Source of the DNA: CAZOKH01 sp964580315
GTDB taxonomy: Bacteria; Chloroflexota; Anaerolineae; Anaerolineales; Anaerolineaceae
Length of the DNA stretch: 64,000 bases
Assembly (NCBI GenBank): GCA_964580315.1
Contig: CAZOKH010000002.1
Span: 1 to 64,000 of the forward strand
Direction of reading: 5' to 3'
This document shows, one piece after another, positions 19,283-28,115 of this stretch (positions are counted from its first letter, which is position 1; each line of letters begins with the position of its first letter). Position numbers and translations under genes: made by a program. The notes beneath the pieces were generated by a model. The model worked only from the letters and a program-made list of their open reading frames with translations, searched no databases and was not told the DNA's origin.

Positions 19283-19951
19283 CTACATTTTGGCTTCTTG
19301 TTCCAAACCGCCCCGGTCGATCAGGAGAATGTTCTGGCGCTGGCTGCGGATGAGGCCGGCATCATTGAAGGCGCGCAGCGTGCGGCTGATCATATCGCGC
19401 ACGGTGCCCAGGTGAGCAGCAATTTCATCCTGCGTCCAACCGCGCGACAGGGTGCCGGCGTCGGCCTGTTCAATCAAAAAGCGCGCCAGGCGTGCACGCA
19501 CCGAACGCAGCCCCAGGTCTTCCACCAGGTTGGTCAGGTGATCCAACCGGTCGGCAAAATCGTGCAAAATGGTCAGCGCAAAATCGGGGCAGGTTTGCAG
19601 CAGTTGAATGTAATCGGCGCTGCGCAGGATGACCGCGCTGACCTCACCTTCGGCGCTGGCGTAGGAATGATTGCAGGCCTGGCTTTGCAGCGGCGGCACC
19701 GTGTTGAAAGCCTGCCCGGCGCCCATGCGCACCAGCACCTGCTCGCGCCCGTCGGGGTTCAGGCGGTAAATGCGCACCTGCCCGCTGAGAATGAAGTAAA
19801 CGCCGCTGCACGGGTCGCCGTCCTGCAAAATGGCGTCTCCCGCCGGGTAGGTGCGTTGAATGACGCGCGCAGCAATTTGCTGCAAGGTTTCATCGGAAAG
19901 ACCGGCGAACAGGTTCACCTGGCGCAGATTGATGGGGGTTTTGGAGGGCAT
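19283..19951 (-). CDS. Crp/Fnr-family transcriptional regulator
   Basis: 222 residues. A cyclic-nucleotide-binding-like domain covers about 10-120 (FAGLSDETLQQIA, GDPCSGVYFILSGQVRIYR) and a C-terminal winged helix about 145-220 (TQDEIAAHLGTVRDMISRTL). The N-terminal Cys cluster of true FNR is absent, so an oxygen-labile iron-sulphur cluster is not expected. The cAMP phosphate-binding pattern is also not convincing. With a hemerythrin protein and ferredoxin downstream, a Dnr/heme-type NO or redox sensor is a reasonable guess. Confidence 0.88.
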   Translation of the reverse strand: MPSKTPINLRQVNLFAGLSDETLQQIAARVIQRTYPAGDAILQDGDPCSGVYFILSGQVRIYRLNPDGREQVLVRMGAGQAFNTVPPLQSQACNHSYASAEGEVSAVILRSADYIQLLQTCPDFALTILHDFADRLDHLTNLVEDLGLRSVRARLARFLIEQADAGTLSRGWTQDEIAAHLGTVRDMISRTLRAFNDAGLIRSQRQNILLIDRGGLEQEAKM

Positions 19952-20097
19952 GGTTTAATTTATATTCAGGAAGCAGGGAATTCAAGTTCAGCACTCAGTA
20001 AGACAGAATAACCCATAAAGTATATGAGGAAATTACAGCTGTTTGGGAAAAAACTTTACCTATGGGATGTGTTTTTTGGCAATTCGTTACATCGTTC

Positions 20098-21627
20098 TCA
20101 CGCATAGCTCTTATAAAATGCTTCCGCTGTAAATTTTACAAACTCCTTAGTTTTTTCCGGACTGCGAACAATTACCTGCCAAGGCTCCAGACGGGAAATC
20201 TCGGTTTGCAAGTCTCTCGCCGATTTGTTGCTACATCCAAGGATCTTCATTACAGATGGGGCAGTCACCCCATCGCATTGGAAGATAAAAGCAAATTCTA
20301 ATAATTCTTGGAAGTTGAAGAAATCTTGCTGGTAATCAGCCGGGGATTGGCTGGCGAAAAATACCACAATTCCTTTTGACCTCCCTTCACGGATAATACG
20401 TTGTAAGAATGGGTTCTTTTGGTTCAGATAATTATGTGCTTCGTCAATCACAAGAATGGTACGAATTGTCCGTTTGCCATCATGCAAGGGACTATCAGGC
20501 AGCAGGGCCATTTCTTTATACAATCTTTCAATCACTAGATATACAACTAGTTCTTTCAAGACCGGCATTGCATGCAAGTCAACCAGAATACTACGGTTAG
20601 AGAGACGATCAATGGGAGGTATTTCAGTGCCATGTTTCCAGAACAAATCGAAAGTAGCCAGGTCTCGGAGAACTTCGATCAGGCTGTCATCTTTGCGGTT
20701 ATCATTCTCGTAAATTTTTTCTGCGATCTGAAGCACATCGTTAAAATCTGGATACGGGAATAACTGATCTTTCCGCTTGGCGTAAGCAGCACGAATAGCA
20801 TCGGATAATTTGCCTTTCTGAACAACGCCAAGATTGCTATTTATGGAGGCAAAACTTTCTGCTTTTTCACGTGCAGATACAATTATCGTTTGCTCGTCAT
20901 AAGCAGGTAGTACAAATGGATTAATTGGTAAACTTTGGATGCCCTGTAGCAAGCGGTAAGGTTGCACTTTTGCCACTTCTAAAAATCGGGCGTTATCCAC
21001 TACATCGCCTTTATAATCAAAGTAGATAAAATTCGTTTGGTAATTCGATTGTGTACGGATATCAGCAAGAATCTTTAATAAGAACTGTGTTTTACCGACA
21101 CCTGGCTTTCCCATAATTGCTAAGTGCGAGTTAGCGTGTTTATCGGTATTATTAATCTCCAAAAAGAGTTCCTTATTTTCAAGGATCGTTCGTCCTACTA
21201 GAATTTCCAATCCTTGTCCAATTGTTTCTTGTCTGCCTGCGAATTCCACATAGTTCGAAAGTTTGCTTAATAGGTTGTCTGCGCTCTTACCGCATTCATG
21301 AAATAATTGCAAGAGGGTTACTGCGCCATTATCAATATGGTTTTTAACAATCGAACGGTTGGAAAAGAATTCTTCTTCCGAAATATCTGTTTTGCGGTAT
21401 GTATAAGCGATCAGTGAGCGCAAGAATAATTCGTCTTCCCCAACGAAAGTGGGGCGCTTCAATTCACCACCACTAAAGTTAAAGCTCTGGGCCACTTCTG
21501 ACCCTTCGCTAGTCAGTGAAAGCGTGAAGGCAATTCGTGCGAGGATAGCTTTATCTAGCTTAGTTTCAAAATGAAGCATGCTAATCACTTCATCGGCTTC
21601 GTTAGATGTATATAATCGATCAGCCAT
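20098..21627 (-). CDS. DndE-like domain fused to HerA/FtsK-type ATPase
   Basis: 509 residues. Residues 1-110 resemble DndE (RLYTSNEADEVISML, LARIAFTLSLTSEGSE, GGELKRPTFVGEDELFLRSL). The rest is a HerA-type P-loop ATPase with Walker A GKPGVGKTQF, Walker B TILVIDEAHN and a downstream FFASQSPADYQ. DndE in known phosphorothioation systems is a separate protein of about 110 residues, so this fusion is notable. It is the last gene of a tightly packed operon, 3 nt after the DndD-like gene. Base composition is more AT-rich than its neighbours. It likely acts on DNA with the DndD-like partner. Confidence 0.75.
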   Translation of the reverse strand: MADRLYTSNEADEVISMLHFETKLDKAILARIAFTLSLTSEGSEVAQSFNFSGGELKRPTFVGEDELFLRSLIAYTYRKTDISEEEFFSNRSIVKNHIDNGAVTLLQLFHECGKSADNLLSKLSNYVEFAGRQETIGQGLEILVGRTILENKELFLEINNTDKHANSHLAIMGKPGVGKTQFLLKILADIRTQSNYQTNFIYFDYKGDVVDNARFLEVAKVQPYRLLQGIQSLPINPFVLPAYDEQTIIVSAREKAESFASINSNLGVVQKGKLSDAIRAAYAKRKDQLFPYPDFNDVLQIAEKIYENDNRKDDSLIEVLRDLATFDLFWKHGTEIPPIDRLSNRSILVDLHAMPVLKELVVYLVIERLYKEMALLPDSPLHDGKRTIRTILVIDEAHNYLNQKNPFLQRIIREGRSKGIVVFFASQSPADYQQDFFNFQELLEFAFIFQCDGVTAPSVMKILGCSNKSARDLQTEISRLEPWQVIVRSPEKTKEFVKFTAEAFYKSYA

Positions 21628-21630
21628 GTG

Positions 21631-23625
21631 CTAATTCTCCCAAAAATAGCCTTCTTGAAATACGGTGTGTTCCTGTCGAGGATCAAATTCCAACCGTCCA
21701 GCTCCTCTCAGATGGCGCTTAAGCGAGCGGTAATACTCTGTATCGATTTCCGTATCCGTTGATAAAATCACCACTTGCTCGGCAGCATTAGGAAAATAAT
21801 TGGTAACGATATTCTCACGGTGGGTACTATCGAGGCGAGATAGGGGAGTATCAATGATGATCGGTAGCTTCAGTTGACTGGTTTGCGCCAATCCCCACAA
21901 TAAGGCTATGGCGAAAACTTCTTTTTCGCCAGCTGAAAGTGCGGATTTCCGAATCTCGTGTCCACCGCGATCCGAGATACGCACTTCATAGCTAGTCTCG
22001 TCAATCGTGATATCCTTGATCAAATCACTGCGGCTGGAAAGCATTCGGTACATTTCAAAGGTTTTTTCTTGCAGCAAATGGACTTTGTTTTTACGCAGTC
22101 GAACAACAAATTGACTAAGTACATTCGTGATAGCGTCGCATTCCTTAATAAAATCAGCCCGCTCTTTAGAGATATTATGCTTTTCATACAGCTTCTCGAT
22201 TTCCAATTCAATCTCGGTAATGTGTTTCTCAAGTGAGAGGATTTCATCTTCGAGCATTCGTAATTGCTCGGTTTTACGCCCGATCTGGTTCGCACAGCTT
22301 TCCATCTCAGCCTGGAGTTGGTTAAACAATTCGCGTTCTGACTCACCTACTGCGCCAAGTTGTGATAGAGCTTCGAGTGCGCGAATTTGTTCAAACAACA
22401 CATGCTTTTCTTCAATCAGCGGTTGAAGTAGGAATATATCTGACGACTCAAGCGTTTCGATTTCATTAAGCACGCGCGCCGCATCCCGGTCCGAAAGGTT
22501 GAGGATTTTCTCTATGTTGCCTCGCGCATCACCTTCATTAAGTAACCGGTAGATTCGGCGCTCTAACTCCGCCATTTTTTCGGAGGATAACTTTTCCTGA
22601 TAGATGGGTTCGGGTTCTTCGACAACGCGAACGATACGCTTTGCAAGCGTTGAGGCATGTTCTCGGATAGCCTCACCGCTAGCCGACTCTCTTTCCATTT
22701 CAATCTGCTGGCGGATACCCTGAAAGAGTTTCCCGGCAATGCCAAAAGGCAGAATTTTTTCACACAGATTGCGAATTTCCATTTCAACCTGGGCAAGACG
22801 GTTTGCAGCAAGAATGCGCTTTTTCTCCTGCTCACGCAAGGCATCCCGGGTTTCCGGTGCAGTATGAAAAGTAGCTTCAAACCGCTTTTTGGACTCATCA
22901 AGCTGCGCTCGAAAATCCTCCAACTCTTTCATACTGTCTTGGCGTTCTTGAACTTTACGAGCGAGTTTGCTTTGTTCTCGCTTTAACTCACTCTGCTTGA
23001 AATCTAAGTCCTCATCCGTGATTTCAATAAATCCTTTGCGTTCTTCCTGTTTAATATAAAGGATATCGTTCGAGAGTTGGTTAATATTTTGAATACCTAA
23101 TGCCGCCTCAAGGGATGACTTTAACCTTACTTCCGAATGATCATCTGCAGCGATTTCCTGAATTTTCTCGCCATCAAAAAAGAAAAACTGGGTGATAGCC
23201 GGTGGGATTGCGGCTCGGATAAAATCCTGCCAGATTTCATGACTCTGTGTCGACACCCGCTTACCTTCGCGCACGACAACTAGCTTCTCAGTCAAATTTT
23301 TGGCGCGGGGTTCTGTGACATCACCTGTCGACCAGGAACGTTTTACGATTAACTCTGAGAGATCATCCATTTCTAGGACGAGTTCAAAGGAAACGTCAGT
23401 GTTGCCGCGAGCTTTCTCACGTCGGTTGATATTACGAAAAATTTCCTCAGTTCGCGCACCATAGAGGCAATAGCTTATTGCTTCCATAACAGAAGTTTTA
23501 CCAGCCCCGTTCATGCCGCCGATCAAAAATATATTATGTCCTTCATCACTAGTTGTAGGGAAGCGAATTTCGGTGGGGAATTGGAAGGATTTATAGTTTT
23601 CGATGGTCAGTCTACATATTTTCAT
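21631..23625 (-). CDS. DndD-like SMC/RecN-type ATPase
   Basis: 664 residues, the usual DndD length. Walker A is GGMNGAGKTSVMEA near residue 37. The N-lobe ends in the FFFFDGEKIQEIA segment typical of DndD. A long coiled coil spans about 200-520. The C-lobe has the ABC signature LSAGEKEVFAIAL and Walker B LPIIIDTPLSRLD. DndD supplies ATPase activity in DNA phosphorothioation. Its start overlaps the stop of the preceding winged-helix gene by 4 bp. No dndA or dndC is present in the window, so the biochemical role here may differ. Confidence 0.8.
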   Translation of the reverse strand: MKICRLTIENYKSFQFPTEIRFPTTSDEGHNIFLIGGMNGAGKTSVMEAISYCLYGARTEEIFRNINRREKARGNTDVSFELVLEMDDLSELIVKRSWSTGDVTEPRAKNLTEKLVVVREGKRVSTQSHEIWQDFIRAAIPPAITQFFFFDGEKIQEIAADDHSEVRLKSSLEAALGIQNINQLSNDILYIKQEERKGFIEITDEDLDFKQSELKREQSKLARKVQERQDSMKELEDFRAQLDESKKRFEATFHTAPETRDALREQEKKRILAANRLAQVEMEIRNLCEKILPFGIAGKLFQGIRQQIEMERESASGEAIREHASTLAKRIVRVVEEPEPIYQEKLSSEKMAELERRIYRLLNEGDARGNIEKILNLSDRDAARVLNEIETLESSDIFLLQPLIEEKHVLFEQIRALEALSQLGAVGESERELFNQLQAEMESCANQIGRKTEQLRMLEDEILSLEKHITEIELEIEKLYEKHNISKERADFIKECDAITNVLSQFVVRLRKNKVHLLQEKTFEMYRMLSSRSDLIKDITIDETSYEVRISDRGGHEIRKSALSAGEKEVFAIALLWGLAQTSQLKLPIIIDTPLSRLDSTHRENIVTNYFPNAAEQVVILSTDTEIDTEYYRSLKRHLRGAGRLEFDPRQEHTVFQEGYFWEN

Positions 23626-24251
23626 CGATAATCCTCACTAAGTTCCCAAATTCCAATCTGGGATCCTTTCTTAAGCACACCATCCCGGATCATGTGATAC
23701 CGTTCCCAGTCAGTGTTGTTTTGCCATGCGTAATTACCGGTCGATTGTCGCCATTCCATATCTCCAGGCAGAAGTATCTCATTTAGTTTCTCCTCAAGAT
23801 ATTTGTGAACCTCACGTTTCGAAGCTGACCCACCATAATGCCGCAATGCTTCAATAATATGCTCTCGAATAATTTTCCCGCTTGTTTTGGGCGAGGTTGA
23901 GCGTTTCTTGCCAGTTCGTTTTGAATTTTTTAGTTGTATAATGCGATTTGTGGCAGGTTTGCTCTTGTTTAAAATTTCCATTAGTCCTTCAGTTAGATGA
24001 TTAAGCGCCAAGGCTGACTCTGATTGTACTGAGACAGCTGCAGCAAGTCGAGTTTTTTCAGCTCGTAATACGTCAGGAATATGAATACTACGTTTCTCCA
24101 AATTTTCTATAGCCCTGGAAATTTCATGCAGTTGTGCTTGCATCGATGCAATTCCGCTATGATGATCTTCAGCAACAAGATGCTCAATTACTTGACGTAC
24201 AAGATCAAGAAGTTCGTCTGGATTTTTTGCAAAGTCTTCAACTGTTGTCAT
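23622..24251 (-). CDS. Winged-helix protein of the Dnd-like operon
   Basis: 209 residues. The first half is helical (about 1-100), then a basic Ser/Lys/Thr linker (SKRTGKKRSTSPKTSGK), then a C-terminal domain (about 130-209) that resembles the winged helix found in restriction proteins (Mrr-N type): WERYHMIRDGVLKKGSQIGI followed by WELSEDYR. It may recognise DNA for the ATPases encoded downstream. It overlaps both neighbours by 4 bp, so translation is coupled. Not assigned to a named gene. Confidence 0.6.
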   Translation of the reverse strand: MTTVEDFAKNPDELLDLVRQVIEHLVAEDHHSGIASMQAQLHEISRAIENLEKRSIHIPDVLRAEKTRLAAAVSVQSESALALNHLTEGLMEILNKSKPATNRIIQLKNSKRTGKKRSTSPKTSGKIIREHIIEALRHYGGSASKREVHKYLEEKLNEILLPGDMEWRQSTGNYAWQNNTDWERYHMIRDGVLKKGSQIGIWELSEDYR

Positions 24252-24448
24252 AATTCGTTTTTCCCCTCGGGTTCATAGATAGATTTGCTTCTTAACACTT
24301 CTCGCAAGGCATCATATATACCAACACGTCGTTCCCTGAATTCGTTTTCCTGTTCGATAGCTAGCAATCGGAGTACTTTTTCATTGCAGATACCCTGCTG
24401 CTGACAAAGTTCTTCTAATAACCTTTGGTCTTCAAGCGAGAGTTTCAT
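24248..24448 (-). CDS. Small protein heading the Dnd-like operon
   Basis: 66 residues, fully helical and charged (LEELCQQQGICNEKVLRLL ... RRVGIYDALREVL). It resembles the small proteins annotated beside DNA modification systems; this is from memory, not a search. RBS GAGGTGATG lies before the ATG. The stop overlaps the next gene start by 4 bp. The function is unknown. Confidence 0.55.
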   Translation of the reverse strand: MKLSLEDQRLLEELCQQQGICNEKVLRLLAIEQENEFRERRVGIYDALREVLRSKSIYEPEGKNEL

Positions 24449-24936
24449 GTTGCATCACCTCTTCAACCATCTGCTAAATGCGAGTTATAACCTGTTTGAG
24501 AAATTACTTCATATCTTATTATTTGTTGAAACTTTCATGAATAAATTAATAATTTTTTGTTAAACATTTTCGGTTTTGATTGGTTCGAAAAGAACTTATT
24601 AGTTTTTAAATAATTAACTAAGAAGCGTCGCTTTTATCTTTGACTAGTTAATATGCTAACCTTACCAATCATATAGAGAGTAGATAGGAAAATGAGTTAA
24701 TAACCTGTGGTTTCCTCCATGGTTCTAACTTAAAAATGGTAATCAAGCATGGTAGCCTCGGGTCTTAAGGTGGTAAATAAGGTGTTTGATTATTATATAC
24801 TCAATAATGATGTTGTAGATTACTACTCAGAATATTTTGAATAAGCCAAACTGATCGCCATAAATTGGATGGGATTGTAAGGGAGTTTAACAAAGTGTTA
24901 CAATCTTTTCAGACTTGCCTGAATTGAGGTGGCAAA
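24449..24936. other. AT-rich intergenic region upstream of the Dnd-like operon
   Basis: No gene seen. The region is AT-rich and must hold the promoter of the minus-strand operon and of the plus-strand gene at 24937. One inverted repeat, GATTGTAA / TTACAATC (24873-24905), lies 31 nt before the latter and is followed by TTTTC; it could be an operator or weak terminator. Confidence 0.5.
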
Positions 24937-25194
24937 ATGAACAACCACATACAAAAGCGAATTGGAAAAAGTAGATACGGCGAAGTTGTCAGAAGAAAGC
25001 TTTCGCTTGTTTCTCCAATCATTACTCACAACGGTGGGAAAGCGTTTTTCATTTTTCTATTGGATGATTCTAGCAGGCTCACTCAAAAAGACAGGAACGA
25101 TTTGTTTAAAATCCTGCAAAATTCCCCATTGCACAAATCGGGACTCATTATCAATCGTATGCGTGATTATCCAAGAGAAATCGAGGTGGAATAA
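24937..25194 (+). CDS. Small hypothetical protein
   Basis: 85 residues, basic N-terminus (KRIGKSRYGEVVRRKLSLV) and a C-terminal half with the phrase FFIFLLDDSSRLTQKDRNDL. I do not recognise it. A good RBS (GAGGTGG, 4 nt spacing) precedes the ATG, and the stop TAA overlaps the ATG of the next gene by 1 bp, which supports translation. It is AT-rich like the Dnd-like operon and unlike the gene that follows. Confidence 0.45.
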   Translation: MNNHIQKRIGKSRYGEVVRRKLSLVSPIITHNGGKAFFIFLLDDSSRLTQKDRNDLFKILQNSPLHKSGLIINRMRDYPREIEVE

Positions 25195-25586
25195 TGAAAT
25201 TGCCCCCCCTGTTCATCCTCTTGATGCTCGTCATTCTGGCGCTTTCCGCCTGCGCGGGCAACCAAACCGTCTCGCTCACCAAAGCCGACACCGGCAAAAC
25301 CGTTGACCTGGCACCCGGCGACGAATTAGAAGTGAAGCTGGAAGGCAACATCACCACCGGCTTTGCCTGGGAAGCGCGCGATTTTGACAGCGCCGTGCTG
25401 GAACTGGCTGGCGGCGAACCCGAATACAAATCAGAAAGCGACCTGGTGGGTGGCGGCGGTGTGTTTACCTTCCGCTTCAAAGCCAAAGCGGCGGACAGCA
25501 CAGCCGTTCATTTCATCTACTACCGCTCTTTCGAGCCGGATGTGCCGCCCATCGAGACCTTTGACGTGACCGTCAACGTGCGCTGA
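25194..25586 (+). CDS. Chagasin-type cysteine protease inhibitor (I42), lipoprotein
   Basis: 130 residues. Lipobox LSACAG. The three inhibitor loops of the chagasin family are visible: NITTGFAWE (NPTTG-type loop), GGGGVFTFRF (GxG loop) and YYRSFE, in place of the RPW loop. These proteins block papain-like cysteine proteases. Likely anchored outside the membrane. Coupled to the small gene upstream by a 1-bp overlap. Confidence 0.85.
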   Translation: MKLPPLFILLMLVILALSACAGNQTVSLTKADTGKTVDLAPGDELEVKLEGNITTGFAWEARDFDSAVLELAGGEPEYKSESDLVGGGGVFTFRFKAKAADSTAVHFIYYRSFEPDVPPIETFDVTVNVR

Positions 25587-25596
25587 CGCAGTCTTG

Positions 25597-26250
25597 CTAT
25601 CCTGCTGATTTCGGGTTGAGATAAACTCGCATGGTTTCTTCGAGCTGTTCGGGGGTCAGCACATGCGGTTTTGCGCCGGTTTGCAGCGCCAGGTGATAAA
25701 TCTGCGCGCCGGTTTCCAGGTCAACCGCATGGGTGAAAGCCTGGCGCAAATCAGCCCCCACCGTCACCATGCCGTGGTTCTGCATCATGGCGCCCATCAG
25801 GTTCGGTCTGGCTTTCAACACATCAGCCACGGCGTCTCCCAATTCAGGCAAACCGGGGGTGCTGAATGGCACCACCGGGATGGGACCGCCAATGGCGAAA
25901 ATTTCCAGGTTGATCACGGGCAGTTCCATATTGCAAGCGGAAAACGCAATCGAATAAACCGGGTGGGTGTGCACTACCGCATTAACCTGGGGACGCGCCT
26001 TATAAATGGCGGTGTGCAGCGCCCTCTCCGACGACGGCCGGTAGTTGCCTTCCAACCGCATGTTATTCAAGTCAATCACAACCATATCTTCCGGCTTGAT
26101 CACATCATACTGCACTGCTGAAGGGGTAATGACAATGTTTCCATCAGGAGCGCGCATGCTGATGTTTCCAGCCGACAGGCGAATCAACCCCGCATCCACC
26201 AGTTTCATGGTGGTGTCATAAACCTGTTGTTTATATTCAGAGTAATTCAT
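25597..26250 (-). CDS. Class II aldolase (L-fuculose-phosphate aldolase-like)
   Basis: 217 residues from the ATG at 26250 (AAAGGATGG upstream). Conserved class II aldolase/adducin motifs are intact: SAGNISMR, ITPSA, the zinc ligands in HTHPVYS and in QNHGMV. It cleaves a sugar 1-phosphate to dihydroxyacetone phosphate and an aldehyde; the sugar cannot be told. It is divergent from an HpcH/HpaI-type aldolase, and the two may serve related pathways. A second, degenerate homologue is at 61935-62561. Confidence 0.88.
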   Translation of the reverse strand: MNYSEYKQQVYDTTMKLVDAGLIRLSAGNISMRAPDGNIVITPSAVQYDVIKPEDMVVIDLNNMRLEGNYRPSSERALHTAIYKARPQVNAVVHTHPVYSIAFSACNMELPVINLEIFAIGGPIPVVPFSTPGLPELGDAVADVLKARPNLMGAMMQNHGMVTVGADLRQAFTHAVDLETGAQIYHLALQTGAKPHVLTPEQLEETMRVYLNPKSAG

Positions 26251-26395
26251 CGAAGTTAACCATCCTTTGTTGATATTTTCTTCAGGACAAAATCCCGCAG
26301 CATACACAAAGTATAATCCGCAAATGGGAAAAATCCATTCCAGGGACATGATAGAATGGAACTTGATATCCAAATCATCAATTCCGTGAGGCCTT

Positions 26396-27151
26396 ATGAT
26401 CCCTTCTTTTCGTTCCCGTTTGTTGGCTGGCGAGGTGATGATCGGCGCCTCGGTCACCCTCAACAGCCTGGAAACCGCTGAAGCCCTGGCGCACAGCGGG
26501 CTGGACTGGCTGTTTATCGACCTGGAACATTCTCCGCTGGGCATTCCACAGGCCCAGAACATTTTGCAGGCCGTGGGCAGCCACGTCGCGGGCGTGCTGC
26601 GCCTGCCTTTGAATGATGAAATCTGGATCAAGAAAGCGTTGGATACCGGCGCACCCGGTATCATCATCCCCCAGGTCAATTCAAAAGCAGAAGCCGAACG
26701 CGCCGTGCGTTGGAGCAAGTACCCGCCCGTCGGCACGCGCAGTGTGGGACTGGCGCGCGCGCACGGCTACGGGCTGAACGCCGCCGAATACATCCAACAC
26801 GCCAATGAAGCCTGCGCCGTCATCGTGCAAATTGAGCACATTCGCGCTGTGGAAAACGTGGAAGAAATCATCAACGTGCCGGGGGTCGATGGGGTGTTTG
26901 TGGGCCCGTGGGACCTTTCAGCCAGCCTGGGCAAACCCGGGCAGGTGGAAGACCCCGAAGTGCTGGCTGCCATTGAGCGCGTGCGGGCCGCCTGCCAGCG
27001 GCGCGGCATGCCGCTGTCGGTTTTCGCCAACGGGGTCGAAAGCGCCCGCCGTTACATTGCCCAGGGTTTCACCCTGATCGCCAACAGCATGGACATCTGG
27101 CTGATGGCCGAAGCTGCGCAGAACATGGTGCAGGGCATTCGCAAAAAATGA
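26396..27151 (+). CDS. HpcH/HpaI-family aldolase
   Basis: 251 residues. TIM-barrel class II pyruvate aldolase with the metal-site Glu in FIDLEHSP and in VQIEHIRAVEN, and the GVDGVFVGPWDLSASLG segment. Family members cleave 2-keto-3-deoxy acids such as 4-hydroxy-2-oxoheptanedioate or 5-keto-4-deoxyglucarate to pyruvate plus an aldehyde. Divergent from the class II sugar-phosphate aldolase across 145 bp. Confidence 0.88.
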   Translation: MIPSFRSRLLAGEVMIGASVTLNSLETAEALAHSGLDWLFIDLEHSPLGIPQAQNILQAVGSHVAGVLRLPLNDEIWIKKALDTGAPGIIIPQVNSKAEAERAVRWSKYPPVGTRSVGLARAHGYGLNAAEYIQHANEACAVIVQIEHIRAVENVEEIINVPGVDGVFVGPWDLSASLGKPGQVEDPEVLAAIERVRAACQRRGMPLSVFANGVESARRYIAQGFTLIANSMDIWLMAEAAQNMVQGIRKK

Positions 27152-27167
27152 ATTCAAGGTTGCTATG

Positions 27168-27255
27168 TTAACGTGAGCTCGGAGTAAGTAGGATGTCGTT
27201 GCGAGTGAGCGCAGCGAGCGAAATGACAGATCCATTTATCCCAAATTGACGTTAA
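27168..27255. repeat. MITE-like repeat, copy A
   Basis: 88 bp bounded by TTAACG / CGTTAA inverted ends. An inner segment reads TTGCGAGTGAGCGCAGCGAG. A second copy in opposite orientation lies at 33748-33838. The right end supplies the stop codon of the PIN toxin gene. No ORF inside. Confidence 0.7.
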
Positions 27256-27683
27256 TTGATAAAAGGATTGACGACCTTCGTTTCGCCATAAACTTGCCCT
27301 GCGTTTAAGTCTTCTGACCACAGTACCCTACAACCCGCGCAGCCTGCACATTGAATAATCATGGCATCCCAAAAAGAAATTTGATGCTGCGTGTGAATCT
27401 GTATTGCCTCCAACACATCCTCTACAGTAGGAGTGACAACTTTCCATCTTGATAAGTCACTCACAATCTGTTCTGCTGTTTCAGTATCCAGCGGACGGGG
27501 AACCTTGCGTGTCACTGTAACAAAAAATTCTTGCAGCACTTGCACGCTCAAACAACCCGTCTGAGATTGCCATAACCGTTCCAACAATTGCATGGCCTGC
27601 TGTTGCCTTTTCCCTGCCGATTGGTCAAAAGCATAAACCAAAATATTGGTATCGATAAATTCCTTTTCAACCGCGGCGTTCAT
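27252..27683 (-). CDS. PIN-domain toxin (VapC-like ribonuclease)
   Basis: 143 residues from the ATG at 27683. PIN acidic residues are visible: FIDTNILVYAFD, Glu in QVLQEFFV, Asp in FWDAMI and Asp in WSEDLN. Such toxins cleave RNA, often tRNA, with Mg2+. The start lies 17 nt inside the antitoxin gene, the usual coupling of such pairs. Its stop codon lies in the end of the MITE-like repeat copy A. Confidence 0.88.
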   Translation of the reverse strand: MNAAVEKEFIDTNILVYAFDQSAGKRQQQAMQLLERLWQSQTGCLSVQVLQEFFVTVTRKVPRPLDTETAEQIVSDLSRWKVVTPTVEDVLEAIQIHTQHQISFWDAMIIQCAGCAGCRVLWSEDLNAGQVYGETKVVNPFIN

Positions 27684-27915
27684 GCAAATCCTCGCGCGAC
27701 GTTGTAACCCGATCACCGATTCCCAGGTCAAAACCCTGCCGCATCCATTTCAACTGGCGCTGCTGCGCGCGGTTATACCGGGTTTCCTCATCAACAAGTT
27801 GATTTAAAATTTGCGTAAGCAGAGCGGAAACCGAAGTCCCTCGCCTAACAGCCAATATTTTTACTTTTTGCATGATTTCTTTAGGAAGTGATAAAGTAAT
27901 GTTTTGTGTTTGCAT
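27667..27915 (-). CDS. Ribbon-helix-helix antitoxin
   Basis: 82 residues from the ATG at 27915, which follows GTGGAGGAT. The N-terminal ribbon-helix-helix region (ITLSLPKEIMQKVKILAVRR, then TSVSALLTQILNQLV) binds DNA; the C-terminal tail would neutralise the PIN toxin. A nested palindrome overlaps the RBS region (27922-27958), consistent with autoregulation. Confidence 0.85.
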   Translation of the reverse strand: MQTQNITLSLPKEIMQKVKILAVRRGTSVSALLTQILNQLVDEETRYNRAQQRQLKWMRQGFDLGIGDRVTTSREDLHERRG

Positions 27916-27921
27916 ATCATC

Positions 27922-27958
27922 CTCCACGTATTTAAGTGTAGCACTTTATCACGTGGAG
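27922..27958 (-). promoter_or_regulatory. Nested palindromic operator of the toxin-antitoxin pair
   Basis: Outer arms CTCCACGT / ACGTGGAG and inner arms AAGTG / CACTT share one centre (27940). It lies immediately upstream of and over the antitoxin RBS, where an RHH antitoxin would be expected to bind. Confidence 0.65.
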
Positions 27959-28115
27959 TCAAGCAGCCAAAATATATCTGATATATTTGACCAACTAAAA
28001 CATATTATTGCCAACATCCCCAACTTCTGATAAACTTACATATTAATCCTTCCCTCCCCCTTTAGAGAAAAACCCCTATCCGGGCCGGGTTTTACGCTTA
28101 CTGGCAGCGCATTTT

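Noticed and set aside
19283..19951. True FNR oxygen sensor
   Set aside because: The N-terminal cysteines needed for the oxygen-labile cluster are missing.
20098..24448. Complete phosphorothioation (Dnd) or Ssp system
   Set aside because: No cysteine desulphurase, DndC-type PAPS-reductase-like protein, DndB or DptFGH set is encoded here.
24937..25306. Alternative frame from 24962 overlapping the small protein and the chagasin gene
   Set aside because: The frame from 24937 has a better RBS and its stop is coupled to the next gene; the other frame runs antagonistically through the chagasin coding sequence.
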